From the NCBI GenBank assembly GCA_002049825.1, contig MVCZ01000054.1:1-5536 (forward strand): DNA of 5,536 nt. Direction: 5' to 3'. Positions within the stretch are counted from its first letter, which is position 1, and each line of letters opens with the position of its first letter. The DNA comes from Candidatus Zhuqueibacterota bacterium 4484_188. Its GTDB lineage: Bacteria > Calditrichota > Calditrichia > RBG-13-44-9. Shown piece by piece: positions 1 through 5,464 of the stretch. A program made the translations under genes and the position numbers. The notes under the pieces are model-generated. The model was not told the DNA's origin and searched no databases. It saw only the letters and a program-made list of their open reading frames with translations.

Positions 1-27
1 TCTTCTATCATAAATTTTCCTGAGCAT
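1..27 (-). CDS. Possible start of a minus-strand gene cut by the window edge
   Basis: An ATG at 27-25 opens a frame of nine codons (MLRKIYDRR) that is still open at the left edge. It is preceded by AGGA and a 7-base spacer (AATTTGA), very like the AAGGA plus 7 bases that precedes rpsI, and it lies in the same direction as all other genes. That is the whole case for it. Against it, the three arginine codons are AGG, AGA and AGA, whereas the arginines I checked in lpxB are CGN, and nine codons cannot identify a family. No function can be given; it may be chance. Confidence 0.22.
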
Positions 28-167
28 TCAAATTTCCTAAATTTAACTGCATGAAAGAATATAAAGCAAGTGAATCCGATTTTTAAACAATAGAAAACAA
101 GGTTAATATTTTAGAACTGTTTATTAACTGAAGTCTCTCTTTGACCGCAGGAAAAGGTTCGGGGACA

Positions 168-199
168 TTTACACTTAAACAACCGGCTTGTTTTACACT
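168..199. repeat. Direct repeat TTTACACT x2 around a near-palindrome
   Basis: TTTACACT occurs at 168-175 and again at 192-199, 24 bases start to start. Between them, 177-193 reads AAACAA-CCGGC-TTGTTT, a 17-base near-palindrome with one mismatched pair either side of the centre. The layout resembles an operator for a dimeric regulator, but the elements are short and AT-rich, and no regulator gene is in view. No function is assigned. Confidence 0.3.
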
Positions 200-226
200 A
201 ACCAACCACCGCTCTTCTACATGATC

Positions 227-262
227 GTTACAGAAATTAATTAGCGAAGCGTTTTCTGTAAC
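227..262. repeat. Perfect 10-bp inverted repeat with 16-base spacer
   Basis: GTTACAGAAA at 227-236 is the exact reverse complement of TTTCTGTAAC at 253-262. The 16-base spacer contains GCGAAGC (244-250), a sequence known to form an unusually stable mini-hairpin in single-stranded DNA. No T-run follows on either strand, so it does not look like an intrinsic terminator. It could be a regulator-binding dyad, a structured RNA element downstream of lpxB, or a dispersed genomic repeat. A 10-bp perfect match at this spacing is unlikely by chance in 400 bases (roughly a few per cent). Confidence 0.6.
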
Positions 263-405
263 ACAGAACTGTTAATCAGGTGACTGTTACGTTTATCTTC
301 TGAATAACCTGATAGACGTGGTTGCATTTTTATTTATAACAGCGATAAACGCGGTGATTTCTCAGTAACGGAGAGTAAAACGAAAACATCTCCGGTGAAC
401 CGGTA

Positions 406-1539
406 TTATTCGATTAAAGTCGCAATCTCTTGCGCGGCACGTTCAGCAGCCCCCGGTTCTCCCAGGATGTTGCGGATTCTGCTCAGCTTTTGTTTAGTCG
501 CCTTATAATACTTTTCATCGGTAAAATATCGCTCTAATTCCCTGGTGATAATATCAGCCTTCACTTCATGCTGTATCAATTCCGGGACAATTGTTTTCCC
601 CGCCACAATATTTACCAGGGCAATGTTTTTTATTTTAACCAATTTTTTGCCAATTAAATAAGTAAGCGGCGATACCCGGTACAGCACAATCATTGGCGTC
701 CCGAGGAACCCGGTTTCCAGGGTGGCGGTACCGCTGGCAACAATAGCGACCCTGGCATATCGCATGAGATGATGCACATCATTTTCAACTATTTTAATCC
801 TTACCGGAAATGACTTGAGCATTTCCCGGTAAAAGTCAGAAGAAATTGCCGGCGCTTTACCCAACACCCACTCTGTTTTGAAACGTTTGGAAACTCGCTT
901 CACCACTTCTGCCAACTCTGGTAGCAGTGTATTAATTTCATTAGGTCGAGACCCGGGCAGTAGCGCAATTACAGGATTTTGCGAATTTAAATCGTAGCGC
1001 TTGCGGAACGCTTCTTCACTTAAGTTGAGTTGAATTTCATCAAGTAGCGGGTGCCCGACAAATACTGCCCGGATGCCGTGCCGGGCATAAAAATCAGCTT
1101 CAAATTGAAATATGACCAGCGGTAAATCGACAAAACGACGAATTTTTTCTACGCGTTTTTCGCCCCACGCCCATAATTGCGGACAAATGTAATAAACCAC
1201 CGGGATTCCCAGCTTCTTTGCTATTTTTGCCAGCCGCAAATTAAACCCCGGATAATCCACCAATATCACCGCCCGCGGCTGATTCGATTTCATCCATTGC
1301 TCAAGAAAACGGAATACTTTTTTAATAAACGGCAAATGGCGCAGCACTTCTACAAATCCCAGAAAAGCCATTTGTTGAATATGGTAGAACAGTTCCACAC
1401 CCCGGGCAGCCATTGCATCTCCACCGATTCCGTAAAACTTTGCACCTGGCAAAATATCCTTCAGCTTTTGCACTAAATCGGCGGCATGGCGGTCGCCGGA
1501 TGCTTCTCCGGCAATAATTAGTATTTTCTCCTCATTCAT
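406..1539 (-). CDS. lpxB: Lipid-A-disaccharide synthase
   Basis: LpxB (glycosyltransferase family GT19) joins UDP-2,3-diacylglucosamine to lipid X, making the tetra-acylated lipid A disaccharide and UDP at the inner face of the cytoplasmic membrane. The 377 residues match the usual family length of about 380. Visible family motifs in order are GEASGD (11-16), VDYPGFN (94-100, with conserved Asp95), PQLWAW (120-125), GHPL (162-165), LLPGSRPNEI (193-202), ASGTATLETG (268-277), the segment ALVNIVAG with Asn310, and VPEL (318-321). The N-terminal part forms one Rossmann-like lobe and the region from about 190 the nucleotide-sugar lobe. The ATG at 1539 is chosen because GEASGD must sit close to the N-terminus, although no good Shine-Dalgarno precedes it; a GAGGAG lies just inside the gene at codons 3-4. 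The gene is separated from frr by a terminator and probably has its own promoter. No other lipid A gene is in the window. Confidence 0.97.
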   Translation of the reverse strand: MNEEKILIIAGEASGDRHAADLVQKLKDILPGAKFYGIGGDAMAARGVELFYHIQQMAFLGFVEVLRHLPFIKKVFRFLEQWMKSNQPRAVILVDYPGFNLRLAKIAKKLGIPVVYYICPQLWAWGEKRVEKIRRFVDLPLVIFQFEADFYARHGIRAVFVGHPLLDEIQLNLSEEAFRKRYDLNSQNPVIALLPGSRPNEINTLLPELAEVVKRVSKRFKTEWVLGKAPAISSDFYREMLKSFPVRIKIVENDVHHLMRYARVAIVASGTATLETGFLGTPMIVLYRVSPLTYLIGKKLVKIKNIALVNIVAGKTIVPELIQHEVKADIITRELERYFTDEKYYKATKQKLSRIRNILGEPGAAERAAQEIATLIE

Positions 1540-1579
1540 AATTTGGCTGATTTCCGCCGCTCCACTTATCGTTCGGTGT

Positions 1580-1609
1580 AAAATAGTTTATTTTCTCCGA
1601 TTTCGCCAA
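1580..1609 (-). promoter_or_regulatory. Probable lpxB promoter
   Basis: On the minus strand TTGGCG (1609-1604) and TATTTT (1585-1580) are separated by 18 bases and lie about 40 bases upstream of the lpxB start. Four of six -35 bases and four of six -10 bases fit the sigma70 consensus. A promoter is expected here because a strong terminator stands between frr and lpxB. The match is moderate, so the exact position is uncertain. Confidence 0.4.
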
Positions 1610-1664
1610 CACAGATTGAAAATGTCACCCTGCCAATTTCGGTTTATTCATGTCGGAAATGGAC

Positions 1665-1701
1665 AAAATAAAAAAAGCGGACAGTTGTTAGCTACCCGCT
1701 T
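1665..1701 (-). terminator. Intrinsic terminator closing the ribosomal operon after frr
   Basis: Read on the minus strand, AAGCGG-GTAG pairs with CTGT-CCGCTT (arms 1701-1692 and 1684-1675), giving a 10-bp stem with two G-U pairs and a 7-base loop (CTAACAA). It is followed at once by TTTTT-A-TTTT (1674-1665). It lies 28 bases past the frr stop. Stem, loop and T-run are all textbook for Rho-independent termination. Confidence 0.9.
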
Positions 1702-1729
1702 CATTATGGTTCAATGGAAAATAAGACGA

Positions 1730-2290
1730 TTAATCTTCTAATATTTCTTTCTCCTTTTTCTCGTACAATGCGTCAATATCCTTAATATGCGTATCGGTCA
1801 ATTTCTGAATTTTATCCTGAGCAGTGTGACTCTGGTCTTCGGAAATTTCGTGATTTTTTTCCAGCTTTTTTATATGCTCATTGGCATCGCGGCGGATATT
1901 CCGCACGGCGATGCGCGCTTCTTCGGCAAATTTCTTCACCAGCTTCAGCAGATCCTGCCGCCGTTCTTCACTGAGTTCCGGTATGGGAACGCGAACCACA
2001 TTTCCATCATTAGAAGGATTGAGTCCCAGGTCTGCCTGCAATATGGCTTTCTCAATTTCCCCGATAAGACGTTTTTCCCAGGGCTGAACCACCAACAGGC
2101 GCGGTTCCGGCGCGGTAATTGTGGCAACCTGGTTCAAAGGTGTAAGTGTTCCGTAATAATCAATTTTCACCATATCCAAAAGCGCTGGTGTTGCCCGCCC
2201 GGTTCGCACACGGGTCAATTCGTTTTGTAAATGTTCAATCGATTTCTTCATGCGGGTTTCGGAGTCACGGTAAATCTCATTTGTTGGCAT
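1730..2290 (-). CDS. frr: Ribosome recycling factor
   Basis: RRF works with EF-G after termination to split the 70S post-termination complex so the subunits can be reused. At 186 residues it matches the usual 185. The long three-helix bundle (domain I) is formed by residues 1-30 and about 105-185, and the small beta domain II by 31-104. Visible signatures are RTGRA at the hinge (29-33), VRVPIPELSEERRQ (99-112), and RNIRRDAN (130-137) carrying Arg130 and Arg133, which correspond to the ribosome-contacting Arg129/Arg132 of the E. coli protein. The C-terminal helix is strongly charged, ending KKEKEILED. The ATG lies 2 bases after the pyrH stop, with an AGGGGG Shine-Dalgarno lying in the last pyrH codons, which suggests coupled translation. 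It is the last gene before the terminator at 1665-1701. Confidence 0.98.
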   Translation of the reverse strand: MPTNEIYRDSETRMKKSIEHLQNELTRVRTGRATPALLDMVKIDYYGTLTPLNQVATITAPEPRLLVVQPWEKRLIGEIEKAILQADLGLNPSNDGNVVRVPIPELSEERRQDLLKLVKKFAEEARIAVRNIRRDANEHIKKLEKNHEISEDQSHTAQDKIQKLTDTHIKDIDALYEKKEKEILED

Positions 2291-2292
2291 TG

Positions 2293-3012
2293 TTACCCCC
2301 TTACTTTTGTTCCAATCGGTTCACCAAGAATCACTTTTTTTAAGTTTCCGGCTTTACTCATATTGAAAACAATGATCGGCAAACGATTATCCATCGATAA
2401 GGTAATTGCAGTGGGATCCATTACCCGCAAGCCCTGCTTTACCACTTCCATGTATTTTAATTCCGGGAAAAATTGTGCGTTGGGGTTTTTCTCCGGGTCG
2501 TCCGAGTAAACGCCGTCCACACGCGTTCCTTTCAGAATCACTTCTGCTTCCATCTCGATTGCCCGGAGCACCGCAGCGCTATCGGTGGTAAAATATGGGT
2601 TGCCGGTTCCCGCGGCAAAAATAACAATTCGCCCCTTTTCCAGATGGCGAATAGCCCGCCGCCGGATGAAAGGCTCGGCAACTTGTTCCATGGGAATGGC
2701 AGTTTGCACCCGGGTAAATACGTTCATGTTTTCCAGGGCGCTCTGTAACGCCATTCCATTAATCACCGTGGCAAGCATGCCCATGTAATCGGCAGAAACC
2801 CGGTCCACTTCTTTTGCGGCTTTGGAAATTCCCCGGAAGATATTTCCACCGCCAACAACGACACCAATTTGAACGCCAAGCTCTGCGACACTCTTAATTT
2901 CGGCAGCATACTGCTTTAGCACGGCTGAATCGATCCCGTAGCCAACCGGACCGGCTAAAGATTCACCACTTAATTTTAAAAGTATTCGTTTAAAAACCGG
3001 TTTTTCCTGCAA
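2293..3012 (-). CDS. pyrH: Uridylate (UMP) kinase, TTG start
   Basis: PyrH phosphorylates UMP to UDP with ATP, feeding UTP and CTP synthesis. The bacterial enzyme is a homohexamer of the amino acid kinase fold, in many species activated by GTP and inhibited by UTP. The 239 residues show KLSGE (13-17, phosphate/ATP loop), GGGNIFRG (54-61), DYMGM (75-79, UMP site), GTGNPYFTTD (135-144, UMP binding), KGTRVDGVYSDDP (161-173, nucleotide base site) and RVMDPTA (196-202). The start is TTG at 3012-3010: it puts KRILLKLSGE at the normal distance from the N-terminus, GGAG lies 6 bases upstream inside the end of tsf, and the next in-frame Met is too deep (residue 77). It begins 1 base after the tsf stop and ends 2 bases before frr, as in the widespread rpsB-tsf-pyrH-frr order. 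Confidence 0.97.
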   Translation of the reverse strand: MQEKPVFKRILLKLSGESLAGPVGYGIDSAVLKQYAAEIKSVAELGVQIGVVVGGGNIFRGISKAAKEVDRVSADYMGMLATVINGMALQSALENMNVFTRVQTAIPMEQVAEPFIRRRAIRHLEKGRIVIFAAGTGNPYFTTDSAAVLRAIEMEAEVILKGTRVDGVYSDDPEKNPNAQFFPELKYMEVVKQGLRVMDPTAITLSMDNRLPIIVFNMSKAGNLKKVILGEPIGTKVRG

Positions 3013-3022
3013 ATTATTCTCC
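3010..3022 (-). promoter_or_regulatory. Ribosome binding site fixing the TTG start of pyrH
   Basis: On the minus strand GGAG (3022-3019) is followed by AATAAT and then TTG (3012-3010). The 6-base spacing is good, and the site overlaps the last codons and TAA stop of tsf. It supports TTG as the real start and suggests that ribosomes finishing tsf reinitiate here. Confidence 0.75.
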
Positions 3023-3607
3023 GATTTTAAATCGCTCGAACCGCCGAATAGTTATATTTTCACCAATCTTAGCGATGATTTCGGTAAGATAATCCTTAAT
3101 TGTTTTCTCCGGATCGCGGATATATGCCTGTTCCAGGAGAACATTTTCGGAGTAGAATTTTTCTATTTTTCCCTGGACAATTTTTTCAACAATGTTTGCC
3201 GGCTTTCCGCTTTCCTCGGCTTGTTCCCGGTAAATACGCATCTCGCGTTCTACTAATTCTTGCGGCACCTGGTCGCGGTCTAAAGCTGCCGGATTTGCCG
3301 CAGCAATGTGCATGGCGAGATTATGAACAAATTCCTTGAAATCGTCCGTATTAGCTACAAAATCGGTTTCGCAATTTACTTCCACTAAAACGCCCAGTTT
3401 TCCACCGGGATGAATATATGCATGAACCAAACCATCCTTAACTTCGCGGCTCGCTTTTTTCTCTGCCTTGGCAATTCCTTTTTTCCTCAAAATTTCCACC
3501 GCCAGTTCCATGTCGCCATTGGCTTCTTTCAACGCATTTTTGCAATCCATCATTCCTGCGCCGGTTTTATCGCGCAGTTCCTTTACTGTTTTGGCAGTAA
3601 TCTCCAT
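3014..3607 (-). CDS. tsf: Elongation factor Ts, short form
   Basis: EF-Ts is the guanine nucleotide exchange factor that releases GDP from EF-Tu so it can bind GTP and aminoacyl-tRNA again. Residues 1-50 form the UBA-like N-terminal domain with the signature VKELRDKTGAGMMDCKNAL (8-26). The core follows with ETDFVAN (80-86), whose Asp-Phe pair (82-83) corresponds to the EF-Tu-contacting residues of E. coli. The C-terminal part holds GKPANIVEKIVQGKIEKFY (134-152) and NITIRRFERF (184-193). At 197 residues it is the short class, like that of Thermus, lacking the duplicated core half found in forms of about 280 residues; short forms are known to act as dimers in Thermus, which is only inferred here. 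AGGAG 6 bases before the ATG fixes the start. The gene follows rpsB by 20 bases and abuts pyrH. Confidence 0.98.
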   Translation of the reverse strand: MEITAKTVKELRDKTGAGMMDCKNALKEANGDMELAVEILRKKGIAKAEKKASREVKDGLVHAYIHPGGKLGVLVEVNCETDFVANTDDFKEFVHNLAMHIAAANPAALDRDQVPQELVEREMRIYREQAEESGKPANIVEKIVQGKIEKFYSENVLLEQAYIRDPEKTIKDYLTEIIAKIGENITIRRFERFKIGE

Positions 3608-3627
3608 TCAGTTCTCCTGTTCTCGAA

Positions 3628-4374
3628 TCATTCTTCAACTTTGACTTTTTCTTTTTTTACTGCGATTTCCTCTTCTTCCGCAGCCTTCGCTTTTACGCTC
3701 TCCCGACCCTCAATGACCGCATCGGCAATAATTCGGCTTATCAGGGCAATCGATTTTGTGGAATCATCATTTCCCGGAATCGGGTAATCAATCAAATCCG
3801 GGTCGCAGTTGGTGTCCACAATTGCAAAAACCGGCACCCGGAGTTTTCGGGCTTCTTTTACCGCAATTTCCTCTTTTTTAATGTCCACGATAAAAAGAGC
3901 GCCGGGAATTTTCCTCATTTCCTGAATACCGGCAAAAAACTTTTTCATCTTGGCAATTTCACGATCGATGTGCAAGCGTTCTTTCTTGGTATACTTATCA
4001 ATGGTTCCGTCAAGGGTCATTTTTTCCAGGTTTTCAAGATGACGGATGCTTTTTTTAATAGTAGAAAAATTGGTCATTGTGCCGCCCAGCCACCGCTCGA
4101 CAATATAGGGCATTTCGCAGCGCATGGCTTCGGTTTTGACTGCTTCTTTTGCCTGGTTTTTGGTTCCCACAAAAAGAATCGGGTCACCGGTAGCGGCGAT
4201 TTCTTTAATCTTTTGGACTGCTTTTTCCAAAAGTTTCAATGATTTTTGTAAATCAATAATATGAATGCCGTTTCGCTCCATAAAGATGTACGGCTTCATT
4301 TTGGGGTTCCAGCGGCGGGTCAGATGCCCGAAATGGACACCCGCTTTTAACAGATCTTCCAGTGAAACTTTCAT
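3628..4374 (-). CDS. rpsB: 30S ribosomal protein S2
   Basis: S2 binds late to the 30S subunit between head and body and is needed for S1 docking and mRNA binding in many bacteria. The 248-residue product begins MKVSLEDLLKAGVHFGH, a standard S2 N-terminus, with the signature LLKAGVHFGHLTRRWNPKM (8-26). Other family blocks are FVGTK (68-72), RWLGGTMTNF (94-103), PGALFIVD (157-164) and DTNCDPDLIDYPIPGNDDS (187-205). The charged helical insert at about 105-150 is the usual coiled-coil hairpin, and the tail from 228 is a low-complexity run of Lys and Glu, common in S2. The start is ATG at 4374, with AGGAG 8 bases upstream. The same frame runs open further up to a GTG at 4446, but that extension lies within a folded leader and has no family match, so it is left out. 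tsf follows after 20 bases. Confidence 0.98.
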   Translation of the reverse strand: MKVSLEDLLKAGVHFGHLTRRWNPKMKPYIFMERNGIHIIDLQKSLKLLEKAVQKIKEIAATGDPILFVGTKNQAKEAVKTEAMRCEMPYIVERWLGGTMTNFSTIKKSIRHLENLEKMTLDGTIDKYTKKERLHIDREIAKMKKFFAGIQEMRKIPGALFIVDIKKEEIAVKEARKLRVPVFAIVDTNCDPDLIDYPIPGNDDSTKSIALISRIIADAVIEGRESVKAKAAEEEEIAVKKEKVKVEE

Positions 4375-4382
4375 GAAATGAA

Positions 4383-4387
4383 CTCCT
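4383..4387 (-). promoter_or_regulatory. Shine-Dalgarno that decides the rpsB start
   Basis: AGGAG on the minus strand lies 8 bases upstream of the ATG at 4374. It chooses this start over the upstream in-frame GTG at 4446. A second purine-rich GGAGG lies at 4405-4401, 26 bases before the ATG, directly at the foot of the leader stem; it is too far to direct initiation but could serve as a ribosome standby site. Confidence 0.8.
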
Positions 4388-4405
4388 GTGTTTGGGTTAT
4401 TCCTC

Positions 4406-4467
4406 CACCACCCTACTTTCACCAATAATCCGGCAATGCCGGACACCCGTTGGCGTTATAGGTGGTG
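4406..4467 (-). promoter_or_regulatory. Folded mRNA leader upstream of rpsB, candidate S2 autoregulatory element
   Basis: Read on the minus strand, three stems nest in 62 bases. The basal stem pairs CACCACC-TA (4467-4459) with TA-G-GGTGGTG (4415-4406), nine pairs with one bulged G. A middle stem pairs CGCCAA (4455-4450) with TTGGTG (4425-4420), with one G-U pair. The apical stem is TCCGGC-ATT-GCCGGA (4443-4429), six perfect pairs on a three-base loop. Internal loops are UAA/AAAG and CGGGUG/UUA. The fold ends 19 bases before the AGGAG of rpsB. In E. coli, S2 represses rpsB-tsf through the rpsB 5' leader; a like role here is inference from position and structure, and I do not recognise the fold as a named family. 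Confidence 0.55.
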
Positions 4468-4481
4468 TGTGTATTTATTAT

Positions 4482-4514
4482 TAACAAAGAACCCTTCCGG
4501 AAATTCAGGAAGGG
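4482..4514 (-). terminator. Terminator-like hairpin between rpsI and rpsB
   Basis: On the minus strand CCCTTCC (4514-4508) pairs perfectly with GGAAGGG (4498-4492) across a 9-base loop, followed by TTCTTTGTT (4491-4483). It lies 17-39 bases past the rpsI stop. The interrupted T-run and 7-bp stem suggest a partial terminator. I found no good promoter between it and rpsB, so some read-through to rpsB seems necessary, and the hairpin may set the ratio of upstream to downstream transcripts. Confidence 0.6.
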
Positions 4515-4530
4515 CACGTATTGCCATTTT

Positions 4531-4917
4531 TTACCGTTTCGAAAATTGAAAATGCTTCCGGGCTTTTGGCTGACCGTATTTTTTTCGTTCAACCTCCCGC
4601 GGGTCACGGGTCAGGAAACCACCGGCGCGTAATTCCGGTTTATACTCTTCGTTATATTTGAGAAGTGCCCGGGCAATTCCATGCCTCAGTGCCTCAGCCT
4701 GACCGGAAAGACCACCCCCGGAAATGTTTGCCGCTACATCGAATTTACCCAGTGTGTCCGTAACACCAAACGGTTGCTCGATAATCATCTTCAGCACTTC
4801 GCGCTTAAAATATTCCAACAACGGTTTCCCATTTACAATAATTTCTCCCTTACCGGGATACAAACGAACGCGGGCAGTAGAAGTTTTGCGCCTGCCGGTT
4901 GCAGCATAATATTCCAT
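4531..4917 (-). CDS. rpsI: 30S ribosomal protein S9
   Basis: S9 sits in the head of the small subunit; its extended C-terminal tail reaches the P-site tRNA anticodon stem-loop. The 128 residues match the family length of about 130. Family marks are ATGRRKTSTARV (6-17), SGGGLSGQAEALRHGIARALL (66-86, the conserved helix region) and the very basic tail LTRDPREVERKKYGQPKARKHFQFSKR (102-128), ending in the invariant Ser-Lys-Arg. The ATG at 4917 has AAGGA 7 bases upstream. It follows rplM by 17 bases, the near-universal rplM-rpsI pair, and is followed by the terminator-like hairpin at 4482-4514. Confidence 0.98.
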   Translation of the reverse strand: MEYYAATGRRKTSTARVRLYPGKGEIIVNGKPLLEYFKREVLKMIIEQPFGVTDTLGKFDVAANISGGGLSGQAEALRHGIARALLKYNEEYKPELRAGGFLTRDPREVERKKYGQPKARKHFQFSKR

Positions 4918-4934
4918 CTAAATTTCCTTCTGAT

Positions 4935-5372
4935 TTATAACGTAATTTCTTGCGGATTTTGTGCCTGATGCGGATGTTCCGCACCGGCATATACTTTCAG
5001 TTTTTTCAGCATCTGCCTTCCAAGTGCATTCTTCGGAAGCATTAAACGCACCGCGTGTTCAATCACTCGCTCTGGATGCCTCTCCATCATCCGACGATAG
5101 GGTATATACTTATCGCCACCGGGATAACCCGAGTGATGGAAATAATATTTTTGGTCAACCTTGTTTCCGGTAAGCTTTACGTTTTTGGCGTTGATAACAA
5201 CAACAAAATCGCCCACGTCTTGATGGGGGGCAAAAGCAGCTTTATGTTTACCACGTAAAATGGTGGCAATTCTTGTCGCCAATCGTCCTAACACTTGACC
5301 TTCGGCATCAAGCAACAGCCATTTTCGTTGAGCATTTACTTCATCAGGTTTTAAATAATCAGTTCGCAACAT
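4935..5372 (-). CDS. rplM: 50S ribosomal protein L13
   Basis: L13 is an early-assembly protein of the large subunit that binds 23S rRNA. The 145 residues match the family (142 in E. coli). Visible conserved blocks are RKWLLLDAEGQVLGRLAT (16-33), LRGK (39-42), GDFVVVINA (54-62), LTGNK (67-71), HHSGYPGG (79-86), MLPKNALGR (111-119), KLKVYAG (124-130) and HPHQAQNP (133-140). The ATG at 5372 has GGAGG only 4 bases upstream, a short but usable spacing. It is the first gene of the operon and lies directly behind the strong promoter at 5401-5429. In E. coli L13 is reported to repress its own rplM-rpsI operon through the leader; the predicted leader here is only about 20 bases, leaving little room for such a site. 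Confidence 0.98.
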   Translation of the reverse strand: MLRTDYLKPDEVNAQRKWLLLDAEGQVLGRLATRIATILRGKHKAAFAPHQDVGDFVVVINAKNVKLTGNKVDQKYYFHHSGYPGGDKYIPYRRMMERHPERVIEHAVRLMLPKNALGRQMLKKLKVYAGAEHPHQAQNPQEITL

Positions 5373-5400
5373 CTATCCTCCAATGATTTTATAGCCCGCA

Positions 5401-5449
5401 AATATAACGGCTTTCACAAGGTCTGTCAAGTTGAAATTAAATTTTTAAG
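5401..5449 (-). promoter_or_regulatory. Strong sigma70-type promoter of the ribosomal operon
   Basis: On the minus strand TTGACA (5429-5424), a perfect -35, is followed by a 17-base spacer and TATATT (5406-5401), five of six bases of the -10 consensus. The AT-rich tract at 5449-5431 just upstream resembles an UP element. Between the -10 and the expected start lies TGCGGGC, a GC-rich discriminator of the kind seen at promoters under ppGpp control. Transcription should start near 5392-5395, giving a leader of about 20 bases to the rplM ATG. Everything from rplM to frr could be read from here. Confidence 0.85.
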
Positions 5450-5464
5450 GCACTCTTTCACGAA

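Larger units (their letters stand above)
28..405. other. Intergenic region downstream of lpxB, no confident gene
   Basis: This AT-rich stretch has no supported gene. All three plus-strand frames entering from the left hit stops by position 54, and the only small plus-strand frame noticed (ATG at 51, 11 codons) has nothing to commend it. It holds a perfect 10-bp inverted repeat (227-262), a near-palindrome flanked by direct repeats (168-199), and weaker pairings. No convincing intrinsic terminator for lpxB was found: the hairpin CGGAGA/TCTCCG at 369-394 has no T-run after it on the minus strand. If a gene starts at position 27, this is its upstream control region; otherwise it is a spacer. Confidence 0.6.

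Noticed and set aside
51..86. 11-codon plus-strand frame from an ATG at 51
   Set aside because: Too short, no ribosome binding site, and no recognisable peptide.
275..324. Pairings ATCAGGT/ACCTGAT (275-281, 307-313) and CAACCAC/GTGGTTG (203-209, 318-324) as a multi-branch RNA
   Set aside because: Seven-base complementary pairs at these distances are expected by chance in a region this size; only the 10-bp repeat at 227-262 stands out.
369..394. CGGAGA/TCTCCG hairpin as the lpxB terminator
   Set aside because: Only six pairs, a 14-base loop and no T-run after it on the minus strand.
4375..4446. N-terminal extension of S2 from a GTG at 4446 (24 extra residues)
   Set aside because: The extension has no match to S2, overlaps the folded leader, and the ATG at 4374 has a good AGGAG and the standard S2 N-terminus.
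4419..4607. 62-codon minus-strand frame across the end of rpsI and the leader
   Set aside because: Out-of-frame shadow of rpsI running into non-coding leader; composition is not protein-like and there is no family resemblance.
1177..5258. Numerous plus-strand open frames opposite the seven genes
   Set aside because: All lie antisense to well-recognised genes, share their boundaries with codon bias of the real strand, and resemble no protein family.
5386..5393. TATAAAAT as a second -10 box for rplM
   Set aside because: The matching -35 would be TGAAAG, a poor fit, and transcription would start at or inside the Shine-Dalgarno.
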